12,463 nt of DNA, from contig CAZNZD010000047.1 in the NCBI GenBank assembly GCA_964577435.1, positions 1 to 12,463 on the forward strand, in the 5' to 3' direction. Position numbers and translations under genes: made by a program. The first letter of the stretch is position 1, and each line of letters opens with the position of its first letter. The notes under the pieces were generated by a model, which was given only the letters and a program-made list of their open reading frames with translations, was not told the DNA's origin and searched no databases. Below, one piece after another: positions 6,298 through 12,463 of this stretch. The stretch comes from MWDF01 sp964577435 (GTDB lineage Bacteria; Bacillota; DTU025; MWDF01).

Positions 6298-9200
6298 TTA
6301 GAACTTGGTGCTTAGCTTGATGCCGAGCGTGTTGACGAGGTTGTCAGTATAGCCCGGTGTTGCTGAAGTGTACTTCACGTACTTGGTTGTGAAGTCCGCT
6401 ACCAGGCTGGTGTTGCTGAAGATCTTCTGGCTGTAGCCCACGCCTGCCGACAGGACGAAGCCGTCCGGAGCGGCCGTCAGGCTGTTCCTGTACTCGCCAG
6501 CGGCCATCGCATAGAAGCTGGCGGTCGGGGACATGTTGTAGGTCAGCTTGGCGTCAGCATACACCTTGAACATCGTGGTGCTCTTGAAGTATGCGCCCAG
6601 GGTTGCGGCGAGGTTCCACTTCACTGCGAAGTTGGTGTTGAGCTTCAGCTCGCCATATGCCTCCTGGTAGTTGCCTGCGAAGTCTCCGAATACGCCCTTC
6701 CATCCTGCCTTGGCGGTCAGGACATCGGGGATGAGGGTCAGGTTCGTGTTGACATACGCGGTGTACTTGTTCATTATTCCGGCGTACACACCAGCTATGT
6801 CGTAGGTCTCGGTGTAATACGAGAAGCCTGCGTCGAACACGAACAGCTTCAGCTTGAGGTCAGCCCCTGCGTAGCACTGACCGTCCGCGTCGGGTACGGG
6901 TACGTTCCATACGCTTCCGACCACTATGTCAGCCTCGCGTCCGCCGTAGAGCTTCAGCGATCCGTTGAAGTAGCCGGTAGGCTGTCCGAATGTCCACTTC
7001 GCATACACTTCGTTGACATGGGTCAGGTTGGCCCAGTCGTCGTCGCCCAGAAGCTCGGTATCCAGTCCGAATACCAGGTTGGGCAGCACGGCGAAGCTGT
7101 TGCTCATGGTCAGGTTCATGATGTCGTTCTCGATGATGTCCGGATCGTCTGTGTCGACGAACTCGGCGTACATCGGGTCGTAATCGTCGCTTACACGCTC
7201 GAAGTTGGTGCTAAAGCTCCACACTCCGGCCTTGCCTTCGATGTAGGCGGTTATGGCGCTCTCGAGGTTCGGGTTCCAGCTGGCTATGAACAGGTTGGCG
7301 AACGCGCCTGCCGACCAGTTCTCGCCGAGTGCGAAGTCGAGGTTCACGCCGATGTGCTTCTCGTTGCCGTCGTAGACGCCGGGGATGTCGCCGGAGAACG
7401 GCCTGTCATCCACTGCGAAGTAGTACAGGGTGAGGTCTGCGGCTTCCATGTAGTTTGCATTCACCGCTGCGCCCCATACATACCTGAAGTCGGTGGTGGA
7501 GCCCTTCTTCGCGACTATCGCCGATGCTCCGAGCACCAGGCCATCGACTGTGCCGGGGGTGTACTTCGCCCAGCCGCCGAGGCCTTCGAACTTCTCATCG
7601 CCGAACAGGATCGACGAGAACACGTACTTGTTGAGGAACTTGGGCCTTACCTGCTCGCCTCCTATGATCTGGCCATATCCGTTGGGCGAGGTGACCTTGA
7701 TGTCGAGGTCGCCGTTGAATATGGTGGCGGAGGTATCGGTGAGACCGTAGACGTCGATGCCAGCGTTCATGCCGACATTGATCTCCACGCCGGGCTCAGG
7801 CTTGATCGTCCCGGTGAGGGACAGCTTGGCCTGGTAGGAGTTGCTCGGGGTGATTGCGGTCGAGGTGTTGTCGAACGGGTTCGAGAACGGTGAACCCATC
7901 ATCACTGCAACATCCTTGAACGCTATCTCGAACGAACCGGACAACAGGAACTTGTTGATCCAGAGGCTCGAGAGCTTGTCGGTGAGGCCGAGGAGGCTGT
8001 TCTTGAGGCTGAGCTCCTCCGCCTTGCTTGCTGCGGATGCCGCCGTGAGAGCATTCACCTTTGCGTTAAGCTCGTCGGCGGATATCTTGTTCGCTGCCTC
8101 TATGGCCGCTACCCTATCGTTTAAGGCGACGTCCGCGGCGGCGAGGTTCTTAAGGAGGTTGGTCGTGGTGTTCTGCTTGATGTACAGGTCGTTGATGTCG
8201 TCNNNNNNNNNNNNNNNNNNNNNNNNNNNNNNNNNNNNNNNNNNNNNNNNNNNNNNNNNNNNNNNNNNNNNNNNNNNNNNNNNNNNNNNNNNNNNNNNNN
8301 NNACATCGCTGACCCTGAGCTCAAGGTTTCCTACCCTGGTGTCAACGGTGTTGAGCTTGGACTCAAGCGATATGACCTTGGACTCGAGCGCGCCGAGCCT
8401 GGACATGAGCACGTCCACCTTGCCGGCTTCGAGCTTCAGGACCATCGCCTTGACTTCTGCGAGCTCGGCCGGGCTTACTCCGGGTGCGCTCACTACGGGT
8501 GTCACCACGGGTGTAGTCACGGGAGCGGGTGTGGTTACTGTCACCACCTGGGGTGCCTTGTTCTCAAGGGCGGTCACCCTTGCGGCAAGGGCAGCCTTGT
8601 CCTTCTCGCTGGCTACCATGAGGGCCTTCAAGGCCTCCACTTCCTCGACGCTTGCTCCCTGCACCACTGTGGTGTTGGTAACAGGTGCGGGTGTAACCAC
8701 AGGGGTTACTACGGGAGTCACAGGCGCGGGCACGAAGGGAACAATCTGGGCTCCCATCTTTGCGAGGGCCTGGTTTAGGTTCGCCAGTTCCTTTTCTATG
8801 GCATCGGATCTCCTCTCGAGGTTTCCGATCCTTGCGATGGCGGGGTCAAGCTGAAGCTTCAGGGCTGCGATATCCTCCTTGTTCTTGAGGATGTCAGCCT
8901 CGTCCTTTGCTAGCCTTGCATTGACCTGGGCCATCTGGCCTTCAAGTGCGGTGACACGGACGCCGAGGACCGAAAGCTCGCGGGCGAACTCGGCCTTGAG
9001 GTCCTGGATCATCGCATATAGCTCAGCTATTCTCTCGTCGATGTCCTCGAACTGAGGGCCGGTGATCTCTTCGATCTTCTCCCTGATTATCGTCTCGAGG
9101 ATCGTCTGGTCGGGCTCCACCTGAACGACCGTAGTTACCGGTGCAGGTGTGGGCACGGGTGTCGGCGTAGGCACGGGCGCCGCTACTGTCGCAGCCGGTA

Positions 9201-9483
9201 TCTTGGCTTCGACTGCTGCTATGCGGGCGCTTATCTCCTGATCCAAATACTTCAGGAGCCTGGCGATTACCATCGCCAATTCGTACCTCGTTGTGGCCTG
9301 AGGACCCTTGAAGGTGCCATCAGGATAACCTTCGAGGATGCCTATTGCGGTCAGCGTCCTGACAGCTTCAACCGCCCAGTGATTGCTGGGAAGGTCGCTG
9401 TAGGTAGTGGTGCTTGCCATCGCAGGGAATGCGACCGCCACGGCAAGCAGAACCGCAAATAGCATGGCTACGGTTCTCTTCAT
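6298..9483 (-). CDS. SLH-domain outer-membrane porin with coiled-coil stalk (OmpM/SlpA-like), interrupted by an assembly gap
   Basis: A very large exported protein (about 1061 residues, counting 34 unread) of the OmpM/SlpA architecture, which links the outer membrane to the cell wall. Signal peptide 1-23 (cleavage near AMA/STT); one SLH domain at about 27-82 with YSDLPSNHWAVEAV, GILEGYPDGTF and TTRYELAMVIARLL; a Pro/Thr/Val linker 98-123; coiled coil about 128-246; linker 249-275; short coil 278-309; linker 311-337; coil 338-506 containing the gap; and from about 509 a beta-barrel of some 550 residues ending LGIKLSTKF with the terminal phenylalanine typical of BAM substrates. The start has a G-rich site (AAGGGGGGT) upstream. 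It has its own promoter and terminator, which fits an abundant surface protein. The reading frame is the same on both sides of the 100 N. By analogy the SLH part binds modified cell-wall polymer and the barrel forms a pore; pore activity is inferred. Confidence 0.92.
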   Translation of the reverse strand: MKRTVAMLFAVLLAVAVAFPAMASTTTYSDLPSNHWAVEAVRTLTAIGILEGYPDGTFKGPQATTRYELAMVIARLLKYLDQEISARIAAVEAKIPAATVAAPVPTPTPVPTPAPVTTVVQVEPDQTILETIIREKIEEITGPQFEDIDERIAELYAMIQDLKAEFARELSVLGVRVTALEGQMAQVNARLAKDEADILKNKEDIAALKLQLDPAIARIGNLERRSDAIEKELANLNQALAKMGAQIVPFVPAPVTPVVTPVVTPAPVTNTTVVQGASVEEVEALKALMVASEKDKAALAARVTALENKAPQVVTVTTPAPVTTPVVTPVVSAPGVSPAELAEVKAMVLKLEAGKVDVLMSRLGALESKVISLESKLNTVDTRVGNLELRVSDXXXXXXXXXXXXXXXXXXXXXXXXXXXXXXXXXXDDINDLYIKQNTTTNLLKNLAAADVALNDRVAAIEAANKISADELNAKVNALTAASAASKAEELSLKNSLLGLTDKLSSLWINKFLLSGSFEIAFKDVAVMMGSPFSNPFDNTSTAITPSNSYQAKLSLTGTIKPEPGVEINVGMNAGIDVYGLTDTSATIFNGDLDIKVTSPNGYGQIIGGEQVRPKFLNKYVFSSILFGDEKFEGLGGWAKYTPGTVDGLVLGASAIVAKKGSTTDFRYVWGAAVNANYMEAADLTLYYFAVDDRPFSGDIPGVYDGNEKHIGVNLDFALGENWSAGAFANLFIASWNPNLESAITAYIEGKAGVWSFSTNFERVSDDYDPMYAEFVDTDDPDIIENDIMNLTMSNSFAVLPNLVFGLDTELLGDDDWANLTHVNEVYAKWTFGQPTGYFNGSLKLYGGREADIVVGSVWNVPVPDADGQCYAGADLKLKLFVFDAGFSYYTETYDIAGVYAGIMNKYTAYVNTNLTLIPDVLTAKAGWKGVFGDFAGNYQEAYGELKLNTNFAVKWNLAATLGAYFKSTTMFKVYADAKLTYNMSPTASFYAMAAGEYRNSLTAAPDGFVLSAGVGYSQKIFSNTSLVADFTTKYVKYTSATPGYTDNLVNTLGIKLSTKF
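8203..8302. other. Assembly gap of exactly 100 N inside the SLH porin gene
   Basis: A run of 100 undetermined bases lies within the region encoding the third coiled coil. A round 100 is commonly a scaffolding placeholder, so the true length is unknown. Both flanks encode the same kind of sequence (VGNLELRVSD before, DDINDLYIK after), suggesting that repeats here broke the assembly. Confidence 0.97.
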
Positions 9484-9537
9484 GTGTTCTTACCCCCCTT
9501 GGCTTGATTGATCATTCTACAACCATAAACCGCTGCA

Positions 9538-9567
9538 CCCGTGAAGTTTCCTTGTTTCCTTCACAGG
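9538..9567 (-). other. Stem-loop in the porin leader
   Basis: On the minus strand CCTGTGAAG (9559-9567) can pair with CTTCACGGG (9538-9546), nine pairs with one G-U wobble, around a 12-base loop containing GGAAAC-like sequence. It lies about 55 bases before the start codon and has no T-tract, so it could act on mRNA stability or translation. Confidence 0.5.
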
Positions 9568-9624
9568 TACTTTGATCTCACGCCCTTGTGCTAGCCCTCA
9601 TAAATCAATGCTGCGGGGAAGGGC

Positions 9625-9642
9625 ACTTTATCGGACTTTATC
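9625..9642 (-). repeat. Short direct repeat, possible operator
   Basis: GATAAAGT occurs twice on the minus strand (9625-9632 and 9635-9642), exactly 10 bases apart, i.e. one helical turn. It lies about 30-45 bases downstream of the predicted porin transcription start. A regulator binding one face of the helix is possible but unproven. Confidence 0.4.
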
Positions 9643-9678
9643 TTTGTTTTCTACAATAATGCTTGTATTCCTTCTTAT

Positions 9679-9708
9679 TTTATACATCTAATTGCGGTTT
9701 TTTATCAA
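9679..9708 (-). promoter_or_regulatory. Sigma70-type promoter of the SLH porin gene
   Basis: On the minus strand TTGATA (9703-9708, 5 of 6 to TTGACA) and TATAAA (9679-9684, 5 of 6 to TATAAT) are separated by 18 bases in an AT-rich stretch that stands out from the GC-rich surroundings. It lies just after the stop of the DUF3084 gene. Predicted start of transcription is near 9672. Confidence 0.6.
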
Positions 9709-9733
9709 GGCGGTGCTGCAATGCTCAACATAT

Positions 9734-11074
9734 TCAATATACCACACGGAGGCTCATGGTTGGCGTATTATCGCTCCTCCAGATGTCCTCTTCCGCGGCT
9801 ATCTCGATTCTCACCGGTTTGCCGGCCTCAAGCGAGCTGATTATCGCCTCCGTGAACTCGAGCGCCTTAATGAAGGTGCCTATCCTTCCCTCCTGGTCGC
9901 TTACCATGCCCTTTGCTATCGCTATGGAGTTGACCTCCTCTATGAGGCTCAGTATCTCCATCTGAATCCTGTCCGCCCCGCTGCTTCCGTCCACGGTCCT
10001 TCCGGCGATAACCTGACCTGTGAAGAATATCAGCTCGTCCGAGAAGGCGTGCAGCGATACCCAAAGCGGCTCCCCGGGCCAGCTGTTGACGGGGGAAAGG
10101 GCCCTAAGTATGACCTTGCCGGCGGATGCGTAGATCTTCTGGAATGCGTTTAGCACGTTCTCCTCGTCGAAGTTCAGCACCGAGCCGTCCTGCCTGTCGG
10201 GGACCTCCCCTGCGCCCTTCGCCTTCGCCAGCGAGTTGACCTTTATAAGGAAGTCGTTGATCTGCGTATGGATAGCCTCCACAGGCTGGGAGCAGTCGAT
10301 GACCTCGCCGATGATTATCTGGTCGGCGTAGAATATGACCTGCCTCGTCATTGACGTCTGCTTGCTCTGGATGAGAAGAAGGCTCGTCTGCATCAGGCTG
10401 TTCACCTGTTTTTCCAGCTCCGCGGCTTCTTCGATGAGGTTTCTTCTGGTCTCCTCCAGCTGCACGATCTCGCCTTGTAGCGCCTCTCTCTCAGTAGAAA
10501 GCTCCGCTATCTCACCCTCTTGGTTTGAAATCCGCGAATCGGCATCGACAATCATGACGCTTGCGGCGTTTAGGTCCCTCTCAGTCTCCACAAGCTTCGC
10601 CTCAACTTGCTCGAGCCCTGTTTGCAGCTTGTTGAGGTCCCTTATGGTCTGCGCCTTCTCCGAAACTGCGTTCTCAAGCTCACCGCTGATCACATTGTAG
10701 TCTGATTTGAGGGCCTCGTACTGCCTTCCCACGTCGGCGACCATCCTCGTAAGCTGCTCGGCCTCGTCGCGCTTCGCGGTGAGCTCTGACTTCGTCGTAT
10801 CCAGCGTCTCATTGGTAAGGGTCAGGTCCCTTCTCAGCTCGTTAATCTGGAATATGGCGATTCTTACGTTCTCGGAAAGAAGCGAAAGCACCGTCACCGT
10901 GAGGGCCACTACGGCGACTCCGGTGAGGAAGGTGATTATTATCGAGGTGTACTTCGGCCTCAAGCCGAACACCGTTAGCCTCTTGCGGCCCGTCTTGAGG
11001 CCTATCCTGTCGCCCGCAATGGCGATAAGGCCTCCGAGCAGCGCAAGGGCTGCTATTAGCAAGCTTCCGCTCAA
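9734..11074 (-). CDS. DUF3084 family membrane-anchored coiled-coil protein
   Basis: A 446-residue protein of the DUF3084 family, of unknown molecular function, known mainly from cyanobacteria, Deinococcus relatives, Synergistota and some Firmicutes. Seen here: a first membrane helix at about 4-20, the family-type link GDRIGLKTGRKRLTVFGLRPK (21-41), a second helix at 44-66, a long coiled coil at about 70-235, and a mixed alpha/beta C-terminal part from about 240 with two similar pieces (VEAIHTQINDFLIKVNSLAKAKGAG near 263-287 and RIQMEILSLIEEVNSIAIAKG further on). The start is TTG at 11074, chosen because GGAGG stands 5 bases upstream and the first helix then begins at residue 4. That Shine-Dalgarno overlaps the TAG stop of lptB, so translation is probably coupled. 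Its place directly behind lptB and ahead of the SLH porin suggests work in the cell envelope. No terminator is visible after it. Confidence 0.92.
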   Translation of the reverse strand: MSGSLLIAALALLGGLIAIAGDRIGLKTGRKRLTVFGLRPKYTSIIITFLTGVAVVALTVTVLSLLSENVRIAIFQINELRRDLTLTNETLDTTKSELTAKRDEAEQLTRMVADVGRQYEALKSDYNVISGELENAVSEKAQTIRDLNKLQTGLEQVEAKLVETERDLNAASVMIVDADSRISNQEGEIAELSTEREALQGEIVQLEETRRNLIEEAAELEKQVNSLMQTSLLLIQSKQTSMTRQVIFYADQIIIGEVIDCSQPVEAIHTQINDFLIKVNSLAKAKGAGEVPDRQDGSVLNFDEENVLNAFQKIYASAGKVILRALSPVNSWPGEPLWVSLHAFSDELIFFTGQVIAGRTVDGSSGADRIQMEILSLIEEVNSIAIAKGMVSDQEGRIGTFIKALEFTEAIISSLEAGKPVRIEIAAEEDIWRSDNTPTMSLRVVY

Positions 11075-11078
11075 TTAG

Positions 11079-11085
11079 CCCTCCT
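11079..11085 (-). promoter_or_regulatory. Ribosome-binding site of the DUF3084 gene, overlapping the lptB stop codon
   Basis: On the minus strand the sequence TAGGAGGG contains both the TAG stop of lptB (11084-11086) and the AGGAGGG Shine-Dalgarno for the TTG start at 11074. This supports the non-ATG start and implies that ribosomes finishing lptB help initiate the next gene. Confidence 0.75.
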
Positions 11086-11803
11086 ATAGGTTGAATGCGT
11101 CTCCCAGGTAGAACCTCCTGGCAAGCGGGTCCGCCGCGATTTCCTCCGGAGTGCCGCTTACTAGTATGTCGCCTGTGTACATTATATACCCTCTGTCGGT
11201 GATGGCCAGCGTATCGCGCACGTTGTGATCCGTGATGAGAACTCCCAGGCCCCTTTGCTTCAAGCGCCTTATTATCCCCTGTATCTCTATCACCGCGATG
11301 GGGTCCACTCCTGTGAACGGCTCGTCGAGGAGGAGGTAGGACGGTTCGGTGGCGACAGCCCTTGCTATCTCCACCCGCCTTCTTTCCCCTCCTGACAGCG
11401 TATAGCCCATCTGCCTGGCTATCCTGTCGAGGTCGAACTCCCGCATCAGCTCGTCGGCCCTTCGGCGGGCCTCCTTCTTGCCAAGATGCATGGTCTCCAG
11501 CACCGAGGCAACGTTCGCCCTGACGCTCATGCGCCTGAAGATCGAGGGCTCCTGGGCAAGGTATCCTATACCGAGCTGCGCCCTGGTGTGCACCTGCAGG
11601 AGGGTGGCATCCCTGCCGTCCACCTCGATGATGCCCGAATCCGGCACCTCCAGGCCCAGAAGCATATAGAAGGTCGTCGTCTTCCCGGCCCCGTTGGGAC
11701 CGAAGAGGCCGACCACCTCGCCCTTCTGCAATGAAAGGTCTATGCCGTTTACCACCTTCCGGCCGGAAAACGACTTAGTCAGCTTCGAAGCCCTTATGCC
11801 CAC
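11084..11803 (-). CDS. lptB: LPS export ABC transporter ATP-binding protein LptB
   Basis: The cytoplasmic ATPase that powers extraction of lipopolysaccharide from the inner membrane with LptFG and passes it to LptC/LptA. The 239-residue length matches E. coli LptB (241). Motifs: Walker A GPNGAGKTT at 35-43, Q-loop Gln84 in YLAQEPSIFRRMSV (the IFRR segment that in E. coli contacts LptFG), ABC signature LSGGE at 136-140 within LSGGERRRVEIARA, Walker B YLLLDE at 156-161 followed by PFTGVDPIAV, and the switch histidine His193 in ITDHNVRDTLA. These identify LptB rather than the related amino-acid transporter ATPases LivF/LivG. The start is GTG at 11803 with GGGAGG 5 bases upstream; no closer ATG exists. 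It follows the LptA-like gene by 20 bases. LptF, LptG and LptC are not in the window. Confidence 0.96.
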   Translation of the reverse strand: MGIRASKLTKSFSGRKVVNGIDLSLQKGEVVGLFGPNGAGKTTTFYMLLGLEVPDSGIIEVDGRDATLLQVHTRAQLGIGYLAQEPSIFRRMSVRANVASVLETMHLGKKEARRRADELMREFDLDRIARQMGYTLSGGERRRVEIARAVATEPSYLLLDEPFTGVDPIAVIEIQGIIRRLKQRGLGVLITDHNVRDTLAITDRGYIMYTGDILVSGTPEEIAADPLARRFYLGDAFNL

Positions 11804-11823
11804 TTCGTCCTCCCTGAGGCTCC

Positions 11824-12463
11824 CTAGACGCTGAAGTTGATCTCGATCTTCTGCCCCTCCGCCTCGAAAGTATCCCTGTCGGTGTAGACCACGGCCTTGT
11901 CGGCCTTCACGGTGTCGCCCTCCTTAGTCTCGATGACGACCCCCGAAGTGAGTGTCAGCTTCTTCTCGGCATCGATGTATTGAGCGTCGGCCGCCTGGGC
12001 CTTCTGCCCCTCTTTGGTTATTATGATGCCGCCCTTAGCGGTGAAATCGGTAGTGTTTATATCGATATCCATGCTGGTTGCGGTAAGCACGATGACGTCC
12101 TTCTTGGGAAGGCCCTTCTCGTCCTTCTCCTGAAGTGTCTCAGTCATCTCGAGCCTCACATTGCCGGACACTGTCAACTTCTCGGCCTTGAAGTCCGCGT
12201 TCATCTGATTTGCCGTTATGACTATGTCGCCCTGCGCGATTCTGACCCCCGAATCGACCTTCGCGGTCTTGTTGTCGCTGTTGAATATGACCCTCTCCGC
12301 GTTGATTACGGTGGTGTCGTAGAGGATCTTGACGTCCCCTTCCACCATCGCGTCTCCCTTGGCGCCCTGGTAGCTGAGCTTCTTGTTCGCGGTGATGGTG
12401 ACCTGCTTGGCCGCAAGGGCCTGGGATGCGAGCGCCAGGACCAGCAATGCCGCCGCCGCCCAC
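11824..12463 (-). CDS. lptA: LptA/OstA-like periplasmic LPS transport protein (5' end beyond window)
   Basis: A periplasmic protein of the OstA/LptA beta-jellyroll family, which forms the bridge that carries lipopolysaccharide across the periplasm. About 213 residues are present; the frame stays open to the window edge, so the start and first part of the signal peptide are missing. The visible part begins with the hydrophobic end of the signal peptide (AAAALLVLALASQALA, cleavage near ALA/AKQ). The mature part shows repeated OstA strands: LSYQGAKGDAMVEGDVKILY, VINAERVIFNSDNKTAKVDS, DIVITANQMNADFKAEKLTV, SGNVRLEM, then a charged loop TLQEKDEKGLPKKD and further strands. It is directly upstream of lptB in the usual lptA-lptB order. 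The sequence is divergent, so an LptC- or OstA-domain relative is possible, but the family assignment is firm. Confidence 0.85.
   Translation of the reverse strand, partial: WAAAALLVLALASQALAAKQVTITANKKLSYQGAKGDAMVEGDVKILYDTTVINAERVIFNSDNKTAKVDSGVRIAQGDIVITANQMNADFKAEKLTVSGNVRLEMTETLQEKDEKGLPKKDVIVLTATSMDIDINTTDFTAKGGIIITKEGQKAQAADAQYIDAEKKLTLTSGVVIETKEGDTVKADKAVVYTDRDTFEAEGQKIEINFSV

Larger units (their letters stand above)
9484..9672 (-). other. Long untranslated leader of the SLH porin mRNA
   Basis: About 190 bases separate the predicted transcription start from the porin ATG, far longer than other leaders in this window. The stretch has no credible gene. It holds a direct repeat, two competing short pairings (GCCCTT at 9619-9624 with either AGGGC at 9594-9598 or AAGGGC at 9582-9587, minus-strand sense), a stem-loop at 9538-9567 and the ribosome-binding site. 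I match it to no known riboswitch class. Confidence 0.5.

Noticed and set aside
7841..8854. Long plus-strand open frame running through the N gap (also one at 7018-7893)
   Set aside because: Antisense to the SLH porin gene; low-complexity Ser/Thr/Val or Val/Gly composition mirrors the porin codons, and no ribosome-binding site or recognisable domain is seen.
8473..9192. CRISPR-like or tandem DNA repeat array
   Set aside because: The similarity is between coding segments for Pro/Thr/Val linkers with irregular spacing, not direct repeats with unique spacers.
9484..9672. Known riboswitch in the porin leader
   Set aside because: I looked for c-di-GMP, cobalamin and fluoride type signatures and saw none; kept only as an unexplained leader.
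9663..10153. Plus-strand open frames spanning the DUF3084 3' end and the intergenic region
   Set aside because: Mostly antisense to a confident gene, composition not protein-like, and no ribosome-binding site.
11084..11803. LivF/LivG-type amino-acid transporter ATPase
   Set aside because: The SIFRRMSV segment, LSGGERRRVEIARA, ITDHNVRDTL and the adjacent OstA/LptA gene identify LptB.

Overview
The window is a GC-rich bacterial chromosome segment whose real genes all lie on the minus strand, so it reads right to left. It suggests a diderm bacterium that combines LPS-type export genes (LptA/OstA-like protein and LptB) with an outer-membrane porin carrying an N-terminal S-layer-homology (SLH) domain. 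SLH porins plus DUF3084 proteins are typical of 'Terrabacteria-type' diderms (Synergistota, Negativicutes/Halanaerobiia/Limnochordia-like Firmicutes, Deinococcota, Cyanobacteria, Armatimonadota). The sequence alone does not let me choose among these. AGG and ATA codons are frequent and Shine-Dalgarno sites are strong; GTG and TTG starts are used.

Layout in the direction of transcription. (1) Envelope operon, 12463 to 9734: a 5'-truncated OstA/LptA-like periplasmic protein, the ABC ATPase LptB, and a two-TM coiled-coil DUF3084 protein whose Shine-Dalgarno overlaps the lptB stop codon. (2) A 250-bp intergenic region with a good sigma70-type promoter, a leader of about 190 nt with repeats and hairpins, then a very large SLH-coiled coil-beta-barrel porin (9483 to 6298) broken by a 100-N assembly gap. 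It ends in a strong intrinsic terminator. (3) A second unit starts from a perfect TATAAT box just after that terminator: a YqgF/RuvC-like RNase H-fold nuclease, a second outer-membrane barrel protein with a degenerate SLH-like N-terminus, a secreted protein of unknown function with ~20-residue helical repeats, metK, and after a GC-rich hairpin recD2, truncated at its 3' end by the window edge.

How the genes may work together. LptA and LptB would move lipopolysaccharide to the outer membrane. The SLH porin would sit in that membrane and hold it to secondary cell-wall polymer or peptidoglycan. The DUF3084 protein, anchored in the inner membrane with a long coil, is placed to serve the same envelope. 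The second barrel and the repeat-bearing secreted protein look like further, undescribed envelope components. The nuclease, MetK and RecD2 are housekeeping genes apparently carried on the same transcript. I see no mobile element, CRISPR array, tRNA or rRNA. The least described parts are the DUF3084 protein, the two secreted or outer-membrane proteins at 3446-5721, and the long leader before the porin.
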